A stretch of 64,000 nucleotides of DNA from JABDBE01 sp963832245 (GTDB lineage: Bacteria; Acidobacteriota; Terriglobia; Terriglobales; Acidobacteriaceae): NCBI GenBank assembly GCA_963832245.1, contig CAWHTG010000003.1, forward strand, positions 434,001 through 498,000, in the 5' to 3' direction. Position 1 is the first letter of the stretch, and each line of letters opens with the position of its first letter. The notes under the pieces were generated by a model. That model did not search any database, was not told where the DNA came from, and saw only the letters and a program-made list of their open reading frames with translations. Of this stretch, positions 24,905-32,447 are shown one piece after another. The position numbers and the translations under genes are program-made.

Positions 24905-26689
24905 CTACACTTCCGCCAGTTCTTCTTCGAGCAATTGCTTGTTATACAGATCGGTATAGTAGCCGTTCTTGGCCACCAGTTCGTCATGAGTGCCCAATTC
25001 CACGATTCGTCCGGCGTGGAGAACGGCGATGCGGTCGGCATTGCGCACGGTGGATACCCGGTGGGAAATGAAAATGGTCGTCCGGCCTTGCATGATTTCC
25101 CGCAGATGATTGAGGATCTTGTCTTCCGTATGGGTGTCAACGCTGGAGAGCGCATCGTCAAGAATCAAAATGCGCGGATTACGGATGATGGCGCGGGCAA
25201 TTGCTGTGCGCTGCTTCTGACCGCCCGAGAGGGTAATGCCGCGCTCGCCTACCAGCGTCCGATACTGCTCCGGAAAACTCTCGATCTCCTCGGCAATGCT
25301 GGCTGCCTGCGCTGCCGATCGGACATCATCGTCCGAAGCATCTTGTTCTCCGAATGCAATATTCTCGCGCACCGTTTCGCTGAACAGAAAAGTCTCCTGG
25401 GGCACAAAGCCGAGGTTTTGGCGCAGGGCGGCGATCGGATATTCGCGGATGGGAATGCCGTCGATGAGCACGCTTCCTGGCTCGGCATCGTAAATCCGCG
25501 GAATTAAACTAACCAGCGTGGTTTTGCCCGAACCTGTGGGTCCTACGATCGCCAGACTACTGCCAGCCGGAATGCGGAGATTAATGTCGCGCAAAACCGG
25601 AGTGGAGCCATAGGAGAAGTTCAAGTGCCGGAACTCGATCTCTCCCTGTATCTGTGAGAAAGTTGACTGTGTGGGGACGAGCGACTCGCCCGTTCGGCTT
25701 TTGACTTGAATGGCCTCGCTGTCTTCAATCTCGGGCTTCTCCACCAGAATTTCGTTGATGCGTCCCATCGAAGCGGTGCCGCGCTGGAAAATATTGATGA
25801 CCCATCCCAACGCAATGATGGGCCAGGTAAGCTGCACCATGTAGGTGTTGAAGGCAACAAAACCACCTACCGTGATCCGCCCAGAGATCACTTCACGCCC
25901 GCCCAGCCACAGCACCAACACAATGGCCAGACCGAGCATGGTTTCGAGCGTGGGCCACAACATCCCCATCAAACGAACCAGTTTCAAGCTGCGCCGGATG
26001 TACTCCTGATTCGCGGCTTCGAACGCCGCAATCTCAGCCTCTTCTTGTACGTAGGCGCGAATGACTCGAGCGCCGGAGAAGTTCTCCTGAGCTCGGGCTG
26101 AAATCTCAGAAAACATCGCCTGGATGCGCTCGAAGCGTTCGTGGATCTTGCGGCCGAAGTACTGAATGGTGATGCTGACAATCGGCAGAGGCAAGAACGC
26201 ATACAGAGTCAGCCTGGGGCTGATCGAAAGCATGAACGCCAGCGCCCCGGCGGTAAACACAATCGTATTCGCCGAGTACATGATGGCGGGCCCGAGCAGC
26301 ATGCGGACGGCGTTCAGGTCGTTGGTAGCGCGGGCCATAATGTCGCCGGTTCGAGTGCGCTGGTAGTACGAGTAGGAAAGGCTTTCGAGATGCCGGAAGA
26401 GGTCGTTCCGCAGATCGAATTCGATTTCGCGCGATACGCCGATTACGATCCAGCGGGTCAGAAACTGAAAGATTCCCTTGATTGCCGCCACCGCCAGCAA
26501 GAGCGACGCATATGTGATCAGCTTGTGTCGAGTAATGCCGAGATGAAGATCATCCACGGCGCGCCGGATTACCAGCGGAAAAAAAATCCAGATGCCATTG
26601 GTCAGAAAAACGCATAGCGTCCCCACCGCATAGCTGCGGCGGTATTTCTTAAAGTAGGGAATCAGAGGACGCAGACTTTTCGGCAGCAT
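24905..26689 (-). CDS. ABC exporter, fused permease-ATPase (MsbA/LmrA type)
   Basis: The N-terminal half (about residues 1-310) has six membrane helices of the type I exporter fold. The C-terminal half is an ATPase with Walker A GPTGSGKTT, Q-loop LGFVPQETFLF, signature LSGGQKQR, Walker B ILILDDALSSVD and H-loop FISHR. Half-transporters of about 590 residues work as homo- or heterodimers and export lipids, drugs or peptides. It is upstream of the methyltransferase/FAD pair and could export its product, but the 104-base gap with a hairpin leaves this open. Confidence 0.9.
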   Translation of the reverse strand: MLPKSLRPLIPYFKKYRRSYAVGTLCVFLTNGIWIFFPLVIRRAVDDLHLGITRHKLITYASLLLAVAAIKGIFQFLTRWIVIGVSREIEFDLRNDLFRHLESLSYSYYQRTRTGDIMARATNDLNAVRMLLGPAIMYSANTIVFTAGALAFMLSISPRLTLYAFLPLPIVSITIQYFGRKIHERFERIQAMFSEISARAQENFSGARVIRAYVQEEAEIAAFEAANQEYIRRSLKLVRLMGMLWPTLETMLGLAIVLVLWLGGREVISGRITVGGFVAFNTYMVQLTWPIIALGWVINIFQRGTASMGRINEILVEKPEIEDSEAIQVKSRTGESLVPTQSTFSQIQGEIEFRHLNFSYGSTPVLRDINLRIPAGSSLAIVGPTGSGKTTLVSLIPRIYDAEPGSVLIDGIPIREYPIAALRQNLGFVPQETFLFSETVRENIAFGEQDASDDDVRSAAQAASIAEEIESFPEQYRTLVGERGITLSGGQKQRTAIARAIIRNPRILILDDALSSVDTHTEDKILNHLREIMQGRTTIFISHRVSTVRNADRIAVLHAGRIVELGTHDELVAKNGYYTDLYNKQLLEEELAEV

Positions 26690-26737
26690 CGGCGTGTTAG
26701 ATGAGATTCTAACAGGCCAGGCTTCAGTTTCGCCGTA

Positions 26738-26872
26738 TCATCGATCCGATGCGTGGCCACGGTCAAGCGGGACGAATGCAAGCAAGCCCGCCGTCAACAG
26801 CAGCACCACCCAGCTGCCCAGAAAAAGCCAGGTAGAATCGATCAGGCAAGAATAAACAAGGTCAACGTTCAT
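26738..26872 (-). CDS. Candidate 44-residue single-pass membrane microprotein
   Basis: ATG at 26872 opens a 44-codon frame ending in TGA 26738. The product has a polar N-terminus (MNVDLVYSCLIDST), one strongly hydrophobic segment of about 23 residues (WLFLGSWVVLLLTAGLLAF) and a charged tail (PLDRGHASDR), the usual layout of a membrane microprotein. AAAGGTG lies about six bases upstream of the start. It sits between the ABC exporter (starting at 26689) and a small hypothetical gene, all on the minus strand, so it may belong to the exporter transcript. The function is unknown. Confidence 0.45.
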   Translation of the reverse strand: MNVDLVYSCLIDSTWLFLGSWVVLLLTAGLLAFVPLDRGHASDR

Positions 26873-26924
26873 GTTCACACCTTTTACGGAAACAATGACT
26901 CAACTGCGTCTTTGGCAGGTTCAT

Positions 26925-27191
26925 TCAGCACATGCTTCGGTCGTTGAGTTGTGATTTGCCGGTCAGTTGTTTGTATTCGTTCACAATCTCGCAGACGGCA
27001 TTGAGCCGGCCCAGTGAAGTCAGACTCATGTCGGTTAGCGCCTGCTCAATTTCTGACATCCAGCATTCAACGGCCCGCTCCACGCCGACCGACATCTCGC
27101 TGGCAATAACATTTACCAGATCCGTGGGTATTGCTGTAGTAGCCAAGGAATTACCCGCCTTTCTTAATTGCGCATGACGCCAGGTATACAT
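26925..27191 (-). CDS. Small hypothetical protein
   Basis: The frame encodes up to 88 residues. The C-terminal half looks like a compact helical domain: CWMSEIEQALTDMSLTSLGRLNAVCEIVNEYKQLTGKSQL. I recognise no named family. The start is uncertain: ATG 27191 has no ribosome site, whereas a TTG at 27146 is preceded by AAAGGCGGG and would give about 73 residues. It precedes the candidate microprotein on the same strand. Confidence 0.5.
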   Translation of the reverse strand: MYTWRHAQLRKAGNSLATTAIPTDLVNVIASEMSVGVERAVECWMSEIEQALTDMSLTSLGRLNAVCEIVNEYKQLTGKSQLNDRSMC

Positions 27192-27264
27192 GACGCGGCA
27201 TGCCCGGGGAGGGCACCCCCTCGGCCCCTCCCCCTCACCCGCTGATCCATCGCTAATTGGGTGC

Positions 27265-27744
27265 TTACTCCGAGTGAGCTCCTTGTTCGCGCTGCTGCAT
27301 GTGCTGCTCGAAGCGCTGCTGCCGCTTAGTTATGTACTGCGCCAGCTTGGTTTTCTGATCTGGAGTTAGAACCTGATAAGCCTCATTGGCGATGCGCGCG
27401 TGCTGCACCATAAGTTGTGTGTGAACCTGTGCTCCCTGAGTCGCAATCGCTTGCGCCTTAGTCTCATCAAACGTGCCGCTCTGGATGAGCTGCATCATTT
27501 GCTGATGAGTCTGCATTTCCTGTTGGAACAAAGGCGCCATAGCCGGTTTCTCTTTAGCGACGATCTGCTTGATTTGTGCCTGCTGGGCATCGGTCAGATC
27601 CAGGTAATCGGTGAAGAAACCCAACATGCCTCCACCAAAGAAATCACCGCCCCCGTGCGGCCCGCCATGCGGTTGTGCTATCGCAATTCCTGTTACCAGC
27701 ACGATAGCCAAAGCTGCAATCGACATCTTGCTGCGAAATTTCAT
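27265..27744 (-). CDS. Periplasmic Spy/CpxP-like protein (LTxxQ motif)
   Basis: A signal peptide (MSIAALAIVLVTGIAIAQ) is followed by a His/Gly-rich stretch and two LTxxQ-type motifs (LDLTDAQQAQIKQI and LTPDQKTKLAQ) in a helical domain of about 120 residues. CpxP and Spy are periplasmic chaperone/sensor proteins of envelope stress. Start ATG 27744 is preceded by AGGAGAGG; the longer frame to 27867 is unlikely. The gene is divergent from an OmpR-type regulator and its kinase, the same arrangement as cpxP-cpxRA in enterobacteria, so it is probably both a target and a modulator of that system. Confidence 0.85.
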   Translation of the reverse strand: MKFRSKMSIAALAIVLVTGIAIAQPHGGPHGGGDFFGGGMLGFFTDYLDLTDAQQAQIKQIVAKEKPAMAPLFQQEMQTHQQMMQLIQSGTFDETKAQAIATQGAQVHTQLMVQHARIANEAYQVLTPDQKTKLAQYITKRQQRFEQHMQQREQGAHSE

Positions 27745-27827
27745 AACCTCTCCTGTGAGCATTCCCCGTAGATCGGAGACCCTCAATTTGCTTCTGATCA
27801 TAGAAACACTTTTCTCGATGGGCAGTG

Positions 27828-27863
27828 GTAAAGAGTCGGTCAACCGGAGTAAAGTTTTGTAAA
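27828..27863 (+). promoter_or_regulatory. CpxR-like operator: four direct repeats of GTAAA
   Basis: GTAAA at 27828, GTCAA at 27839, GTAAA at 27849 and GTAAA at 27859 form direct repeats spaced 11, 10 and 10 bases. The last two give GTAAA-N5-GTAAA, the published CpxR box of E. coli. The site lies in the divergent spacer, 18 bases upstream of a TTGACA at 27881. Confidence 0.7.
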
Positions 27864-27880
27864 GCATGATAACCGCAGGA

Positions 27881-27909
27881 TTGACAATTCTTTACCACCT
27901 TGATTAGCG
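27881..27909 (+). promoter_or_regulatory. Candidate promoter of the response regulator operon
   Basis: TTGACA at 27881-27886 is a perfect -35 element. The -10 at about 27904-27909 (TTAGCG) is poor, consistent with a promoter that needs an activator bound at the direct repeats just upstream. The regulator start is at 27922, leaving a very short leader. Confidence 0.4.
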
Positions 27910-27921
27910 AGCCTAACTAAA

Positions 27922-28674
27922 ATGAAGAAAGTGGATCGCATTCTAGTCATTGACGACGACGTGGAGCTGTGCAGCCTGGTAGGGGAGTATCTCGAGCCCG
28001 AGGGTTTTCAGATTGAAGCGGTACACGACGGCAACCGGGGGTTGGATCGCGCCTTGAACGGGGATCACCTGCTGGTCGTGCTGGATGTGATGCTGCCCGG
28101 TATGAACGGCTTCGACGTGTTGCGGCGAATCCGGAACACCTCGCGCATCCCGGTGCTGCTGCTCACCGCGCGGGGGGAAGACGTGGACAGAATTGTGGGG
28201 CTCGAGATTGGCGCCGACGACTATCTGCCCAAACCTTTCAATCCCCGCGAACTAGTGGCGCGCATTCGCGCGATTCTGCGCCGTACCCAGGCAGGAGAAA
28301 AGAGCGAAGATAAAGCCGATCAGATTCCCGACGTAGTGCGGGTGGGCGATATTGAGCTTGATCCCGCCACCCGAATCGTTCGCCAGAATGGGAAGCCGGT
28401 TGAGTTGACTTCAGTCGAGTTCAATTTGTTGCATGTGTTGTTGCGGGAAGCCGGACGCGTGGTAACTCGGGAGCACCTGGTGGATGCGGTGCTGAGCCGC
28501 AAGTTCTCTCCCTTCGACCGCAGCATTGATATGCATGTCAGCAAAGTGCGCAAGAAGCTGGGCGATTCCGACGAGGGCAGCGACCACATTAAAACGGTGC
28601 GCGGGGTAGGTTACATCTTCGCCCATCCCCGAGATCATGCCAAAACTGCACCCCTTAAGGCCGAGGAAGCATGA
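27922..28674 (+). CDS. OmpR-family response regulator, CpxR-like
   Basis: The receiver domain (residues 5-120) has the acidic pocket D11-D12-D13, phospho-acceptor D55 in VVLDVMLPGMNG, the conserved Thr in LLTAR and K104 in LPKPF. The winged-helix DNA-binding domain (about 140-238) includes VRVGDIELDPATRIV, ELTSVEFNLLHVLLREAGRVVTREHL and RKKLGDSDEGSDHIKTVRGVGYIF. It overlaps the kinase gene by four bases (ATGA). It probably binds the GTAAA repeats upstream and so controls itself and the divergent Spy/CpxP-like gene. Confidence 0.92.
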   Translation: MKKVDRILVIDDDVELCSLVGEYLEPEGFQIEAVHDGNRGLDRALNGDHLLVVLDVMLPGMNGFDVLRRIRNTSRIPVLLLTARGEDVDRIVGLEIGADDYLPKPFNPRELVARIRAILRRTQAGEKSEDKADQIPDVVRVGDIELDPATRIVRQNGKPVELTSVEFNLLHVLLREAGRVVTREHLVDAVLSRKFSPFDRSIDMHVSKVRKKLGDSDEGSDHIKTVRGVGYIFAHPRDHAKTAPLKAEEA

Positions 28675-30134
28675 GAAGCCTGTTTCTCAAGATTTTTCTC
28701 TCCTACTGGGTGGCGCAAGCCCTGTTCCTGGCGTTGGCAATTATCGTGACATTCGCGTTGCGCCCGTCGAGGGAGATTTCCAATCTGCAGGCGCAGGCAC
28801 CGACGTTTCTCAACGAAACTCTACAAGCTTATCAAGAGGGCGGCGAAGATGCGGCGCGGAAATATCTGCGGGGGGTTCACGACAGTCATCACGTCCGGCT
28901 CTTCATCTTCGACGATCAAGGCCGCGACCTTCTCGGCCGCAAGGCGCCTGATTGGATCGAACGGGTGCTGCGTGGCCGGATTCACACCGCCGACACCTTT
29001 CTGGGACGCTTCGGGCCGGGTCAGTTTCTACGGCAAACCATCACCGCCGACAATGGGCGTCAGTACACGGTGATCGTCGACTTCCCTCCGGAAGAGCACC
29101 CATTTTTCGGACTGCATAGCGTGCCCGGGTTGGGCATTCTGATTGCGATTCTTTCGTCGGGGCTGGTGTGTTACATCCTGGCGCGATATTTGACTTCGCC
29201 CATCGTGCAGCTCCGTGCCGCGACGCAGAAGTTAGCCTCGGGTGATCTGACCGCGCGCGCGGGCGTGCCTGGGTTGCGGCGGCATGACGAAATGGCCGAG
29301 CTCATGCGCGATTTCGATCGCATGGCGGAGCGCTTGGAAAACCTGGTAAATGCGCAGAGCCGGTTGCTGACTGACATCTCCCACGAGCTTCGATCTCCCC
29401 TGGCGCGCTTGAATGTCGCTCTGGAACTGGCCCGGCAGCGCAGCGGGGCCGAGGCGCGCAGCGCGCTTGATCGCATTGACCGCGAAGCCAACCGGCTCAA
29501 TGAACTCATCCAGAAGCTGCTGACCATCGCCCGCCTCGAAGCTGGAGATGAATCCATCGAGAAAGTTCCGGTCCACCTCGAACAGATCATCCATGAAATT
29601 GCCAGGGATGCTGCTTTCGAGGCCCAGAACCGGCATTGCGAAGTCGAAGCCACAATCGTGGATGACTGTGTGGTCATCGGTAGCCCGAGTCTGTTGCACA
29701 GCGCGATCGAGAATGTTGTGCGCAACGCCATTCGCTATACGCACGAGGGTACCAGTGTGGAAGTGCGCCTGGAGCAGGGCGTGGGGTTGCCGAACGTGAC
29801 GCTGCGCGGCGCTGGGCTCAAGAACGACGGCGTGGGCAAACCGGAAGCCGTGGTGCGCGTGACCGACTCCGGCCCGGGTGTGCCCGAGGACTCGCTCGAC
29901 AAACTGTTCCGCCCGTTCTATCGCATCGACGATGCCCGCGGTCGCCAGACCGGCGGCGTTGGACTGGGCTTGGCAATCACGGATCGCGCTGTGCGCCTGC
30001 ACGGCGGCGCCATCCGGGTATCGAATCGGCCGCAGGGCGGCTTGATGGTCGAGATTCGCCTGCCCCTCGCCTCCGCGGAAGTCAGCAGAACAGCCGATCC
30101 GCGCACCATCACGATCCTTTCGCGGGAACTCTAG
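28671..30134 (+). CDS. Sensor histidine kinase, CpxA-like
   Basis: The 487-residue protein has a first membrane helix (about 8-30), a periplasmic sensor domain (31-150), a second helix (152-172), a HAMP domain (RYLTSPIVQLRAATQKLASGDLTAR) and a HisKA domain with His238 in DISHELRSPLARL. The ATPase domain has an N box (ENVVRNAIRYT), G1 (TDSGPGVP), F box (LFRPFYR) and G2 (GVGLGLAI). It is coupled to the regulator gene by ATGA. By analogy it senses envelope damage and is restrained by the Spy/CpxP-like protein. Confidence 0.92.
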   Translation: MRSLFLKIFLSYWVAQALFLALAIIVTFALRPSREISNLQAQAPTFLNETLQAYQEGGEDAARKYLRGVHDSHHVRLFIFDDQGRDLLGRKAPDWIERVLRGRIHTADTFLGRFGPGQFLRQTITADNGRQYTVIVDFPPEEHPFFGLHSVPGLGILIAILSSGLVCYILARYLTSPIVQLRAATQKLASGDLTARAGVPGLRRHDEMAELMRDFDRMAERLENLVNAQSRLLTDISHELRSPLARLNVALELARQRSGAEARSALDRIDREANRLNELIQKLLTIARLEAGDESIEKVPVHLEQIIHEIARDAAFEAQNRHCEVEATIVDDCVVIGSPSLLHSAIENVVRNAIRYTHEGTSVEVRLEQGVGLPNVTLRGAGLKNDGVGKPEAVVRVTDSGPGVPEDSLDKLFRPFYRIDDARGRQTGGVGLGLAITDRAVRLHGGAIRVSNRPQGGLMVEIRLPLASAEVSRTADPRTITILSREL

Positions 30135-30220
30135 GCCCAAGCGGAAGCTTGGACGCGGCACCCTACGGAGTTCAAGTGATTGAGATTGTCAGGGCCACCC
30201 GGCGAGGACATGGCGGCGAG

Positions 30221-30625
30221 TCAAAGCAGCCGATCTACAATTTCCTTTTGGCTGGGGAGCAGATGTGGGCGAATGTCGGTGAATGGCAACCAGCGTGGGG
30301 ACCCTTCCCAGGAATCTTTCAGCTCGCCCTCGGCTTCTGCGGCGAACACAGCGAGTATTACCGGGACCTCAGCCGAGTTGCGGTATTCGAACAGCGCCGT
30401 GGAGCATTTGACTTGCAACCCGGTTTCTTCCGAGACTTCTCTTCGCATCGCTTGCTCCGCCGTCTCCCAAGGCATAGCGAGACCACCCGGAAACGACAGC
30501 CCTCGGCCGTCGCTTCGATCGATCACCAGGACCAGTGGGCCTTTTCGAATCACTCCGACAGAACCACGGAGCCAGCCGAAGAGCGGGAGGCGGGAATAGG
30601 CGGCAAGGGCGCTGCGCGACAACAT
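30221..30625 (-). CDS. Nudix hydrolase
   Basis: The complete Nudix box G-x5-E-x7-REVSEETGL is seen in GGLAMPWETAEQAMRREVSEETGL, so metal-dependent pyrophosphate hydrolysis is expected. The substrate is not predictable from 134 residues. The ATG at 30625 has no ribosome site. The frame is open further upstream, and a CTG at 30665-30667 lies four bases after AAGGAG; it would add 14 residues reading MTTPFRQIQRRPFW. The true start may be there. It is convergent with the kinase gene. Confidence 0.8.
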   Translation of the reverse strand: MLSRSALAAYSRLPLFGWLRGSVGVIRKGPLVLVIDRSDGRGLSFPGGLAMPWETAEQAMRREVSEETGLQVKCSTALFEYRNSAEVPVILAVFAAEAEGELKDSWEGSPRWLPFTDIRPHLLPSQKEIVDRLL

Positions 30626-30782
30626 CCAGAACGGGCGACGTTGGATTTGGCGAAACGGGGTGGTCAGTTGGCTCCTTCACTAAACTCCGAGTTGATCGTC
30701 TATCACACACAGCATACCGGACAACCCGGAGGGAAAAAGTTCCAACTACGGTCACCAGCGGAAACGGAGTAAACTTTGTCTC

Positions 30783-30869
30783 ATGTCACTCTTGAAGAAA
30801 GTTGCGATTGTGGTCGTGGCGTGGGTTGTTTGTGTTTTCGTCTACCTCGAGTTCTTTAAAGCTCGATGA
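30783..30869 (+). CDS. Candidate 28-residue membrane microprotein
   Basis: ATG 30783 opens a 28-codon frame ending with TGA 30867-30869. The product has two lysines near the N-terminus, a hydrophobic core of about 18 residues (VAIVVVAWVVCVFVYLEF) and a basic C-terminus (KAR). A GGAG lies 13 bases upstream, which is a weak site. Length and hydrophobic profile fit a membrane microprotein, but chance cannot be excluded. Confidence 0.3.
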   Translation: MSLLKKVAIVVVAWVVCVFVYLEFFKAR

Positions 30870-30943
30870 GGCTTGGGTGGTCCAGCCGCGTTTGTGAGGA
30901 AAGCGGGGTGTGATCCATGCGCCCAGCTGCATATTTGGCGTAT

Positions 30944-30972
30944 CCCAGGTCTCGAAAGGCGCGAGACCTGGG
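30944..30972. repeat. 11-bp perfect hairpin in the 530-base space before the beta-propeller gene
   Basis: CCCAGGTCTCG (30944-30954) and CGAGACCTGGG (30962-30972) enclose a 7-base loop and are followed by GGCACCC, as in the element at 22252-22290. Apart from this, the candidate microprotein and the upstream end of the Nudix frame, the 30668-31196 gap shows no gene. Confidence 0.75.
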
Positions 30973-31196
30973 GCACCCGCACCCGCGCCCAGCTTTTTCG
31001 GCGGCATATGTTTGTCTCATCAATTGGCGGGTGAACAACTTTTGCCTTGCGCAGGGCTTCCAATCAGAGTGCGCGGTTTGCGCTTCCCTTATAATGCTGA
31101 TACACAAATGAGGGTAACCCTTGATCTCTAGCCGTGTGCCGGGAAGGTTTCCTGCGCGCATTCGGTGAGGTCCTGGATCGACGACTGGGAGAAAGA

Positions 31197-32390
31197 ATGG
31201 GGATGAAGTTTGGTTTCGTGGGGTGTCTGCTGCTGGCCATTTTGCTTTGGTGCATGGCAGGTTGTTCTTCCGCAAATACCGGCGCGACCAGCGGCATCAG
31301 CTACCTCTATGTCACGGCGCAGGCGAACACGACGATCTCGGCGTACACGGTGACGCAGAGCTCGGGCGCGCTGACGGGCCTCGGAAACGCCATCGGAACC
31401 GGGTCGGTTCCATCGGCCATCGCAGTCACCCCTTCTGGAAGTGCGTTGTTCGTGGCCAACACCGGGTCCAATAACATTTCCAGCTACAGCATCAATGCGG
31501 ATGCCTCGCTTACCCCGGCCAGCGCCACTACGCCGACCGGAACTACTCCCACGGCCTTGGCCATCGATCCCGGCGGCAAATTTTTGTTTGTGGCCAATCA
31601 GGCATCGAGCAATATTTCAGTATTTTCAATCAATGGGACGGGACTGACCGCGGCGCCAGGTTCGCCGTTTACGACGATCCCTGCCGGCCTTTCCTATCCG
31701 AATGGTACGCTACCGGCTGCAGTCGCTGTTAGCCACTCGGGAAACTTCCTGTATGTGGCGAACCAGTTGGCGAATTTTGTGTCAGCCTTTGCGATCAATT
31801 CGACGTCAGGGGCGCTCACCCCGCTGGCAGTACCGTTCTACGACGATGGTCAGGTCTCGCCTTCGGGACTCGCGGTGACTCCGAATGGAGGTTTTCTCTA
31901 TGTTGCCAATGCCGGAGCGAACTCCAATAACATTTCGGCGTATGCCATTTGCGACAGTGTGGTTAACACTTGCGCAAACCCGAATACGCCGGACGGTACG
32001 CTTACCACAGTGACTGGATCGCCGTTTCCGGCGGGGCTGGGGCCGGTTGCGATCGCGTTCGATCCGGGTTTTAATTTCGCTTACGTCGTGGATAAGGGGT
32101 CGAACACGATTTCGCAATATTCATACGGCCCGGGGAATGGGGTGCTGACGCCGCTTTCGCCGCCAACCATCTCGACCGGCGTGACCCCGGTGTCGATTGC
32201 AGTTTTGTCCGGAGTTGTGGCGGCGGACGTGGGGAACACTCTCTTCAACACTACGGATTACGCGTATGTGGCCAATCTTGGATCAGGAACGATTTCGATT
32301 TTTTCGCTTACCACCAGCAGCGGACTTCTGAATGTAGTCGGCCAACCGATTGTTATTTTCGGGCAGACGTCGGCGGTTTCGCCGAAGTAA
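31197..32390 (+). CDS. Lipoprotein with seven-bladed beta-propeller (lactonase/YncE-like)
   Basis: A lipoprotein signal ends in LLWCMAGC. The remainder is made of about seven repeats of the type PSAIAVTPSGSALFVANTGSNNISSYSIN, with recurring FVAN/YVAN plus G-SN-IS motifs. This marks the 6-phosphogluconolactonase/YncE-like beta-propeller fold. In acidobacteria such proteins are numerous and their ligands unknown; a true lactonase role is not supported by any active-site residue I can point to. Start ATG 31197 follows GGGAGAAAGA. Confidence 0.8.
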   Translation: MGMKFGFVGCLLLAILLWCMAGCSSANTGATSGISYLYVTAQANTTISAYTVTQSSGALTGLGNAIGTGSVPSAIAVTPSGSALFVANTGSNNISSYSINADASLTPASATTPTGTTPTALAIDPGGKFLFVANQASSNISVFSINGTGLTAAPGSPFTTIPAGLSYPNGTLPAAVAVSHSGNFLYVANQLANFVSAFAINSTSGALTPLAVPFYDDGQVSPSGLAVTPNGGFLYVANAGANSNNISAYAICDSVVNTCANPNTPDGTLTTVTGSPFPAGLGPVAIAFDPGFNFAYVVDKGSNTISQYSYGPGNGVLTPLSPPTISTGVTPVSIAVLSGVVAADVGNTLFNTTDYAYVANLGSGTISIFSLTTSSGLLNVVGQPIVIFGQTSAVSPK

Positions 32391-32447
32391 GGAGTGCTCC
32401 TGCGAAGCGTCAGCGCTGCTCCACCCCGAAGCAAGTGCGCTGGTGTT

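Noticed and set aside
29232..30161. 309-codon minus-strand frame opposite the CpxA-like kinase
   Set aside because: The kinase motifs are complete on the plus strand, and the antisense product has no family features.
31090..31095. TATAAT upstream of the beta-propeller lipoprotein gene
   Set aside because: No recognisable -35 lies 16-18 bases upstream, so I did not list it as a promoter.
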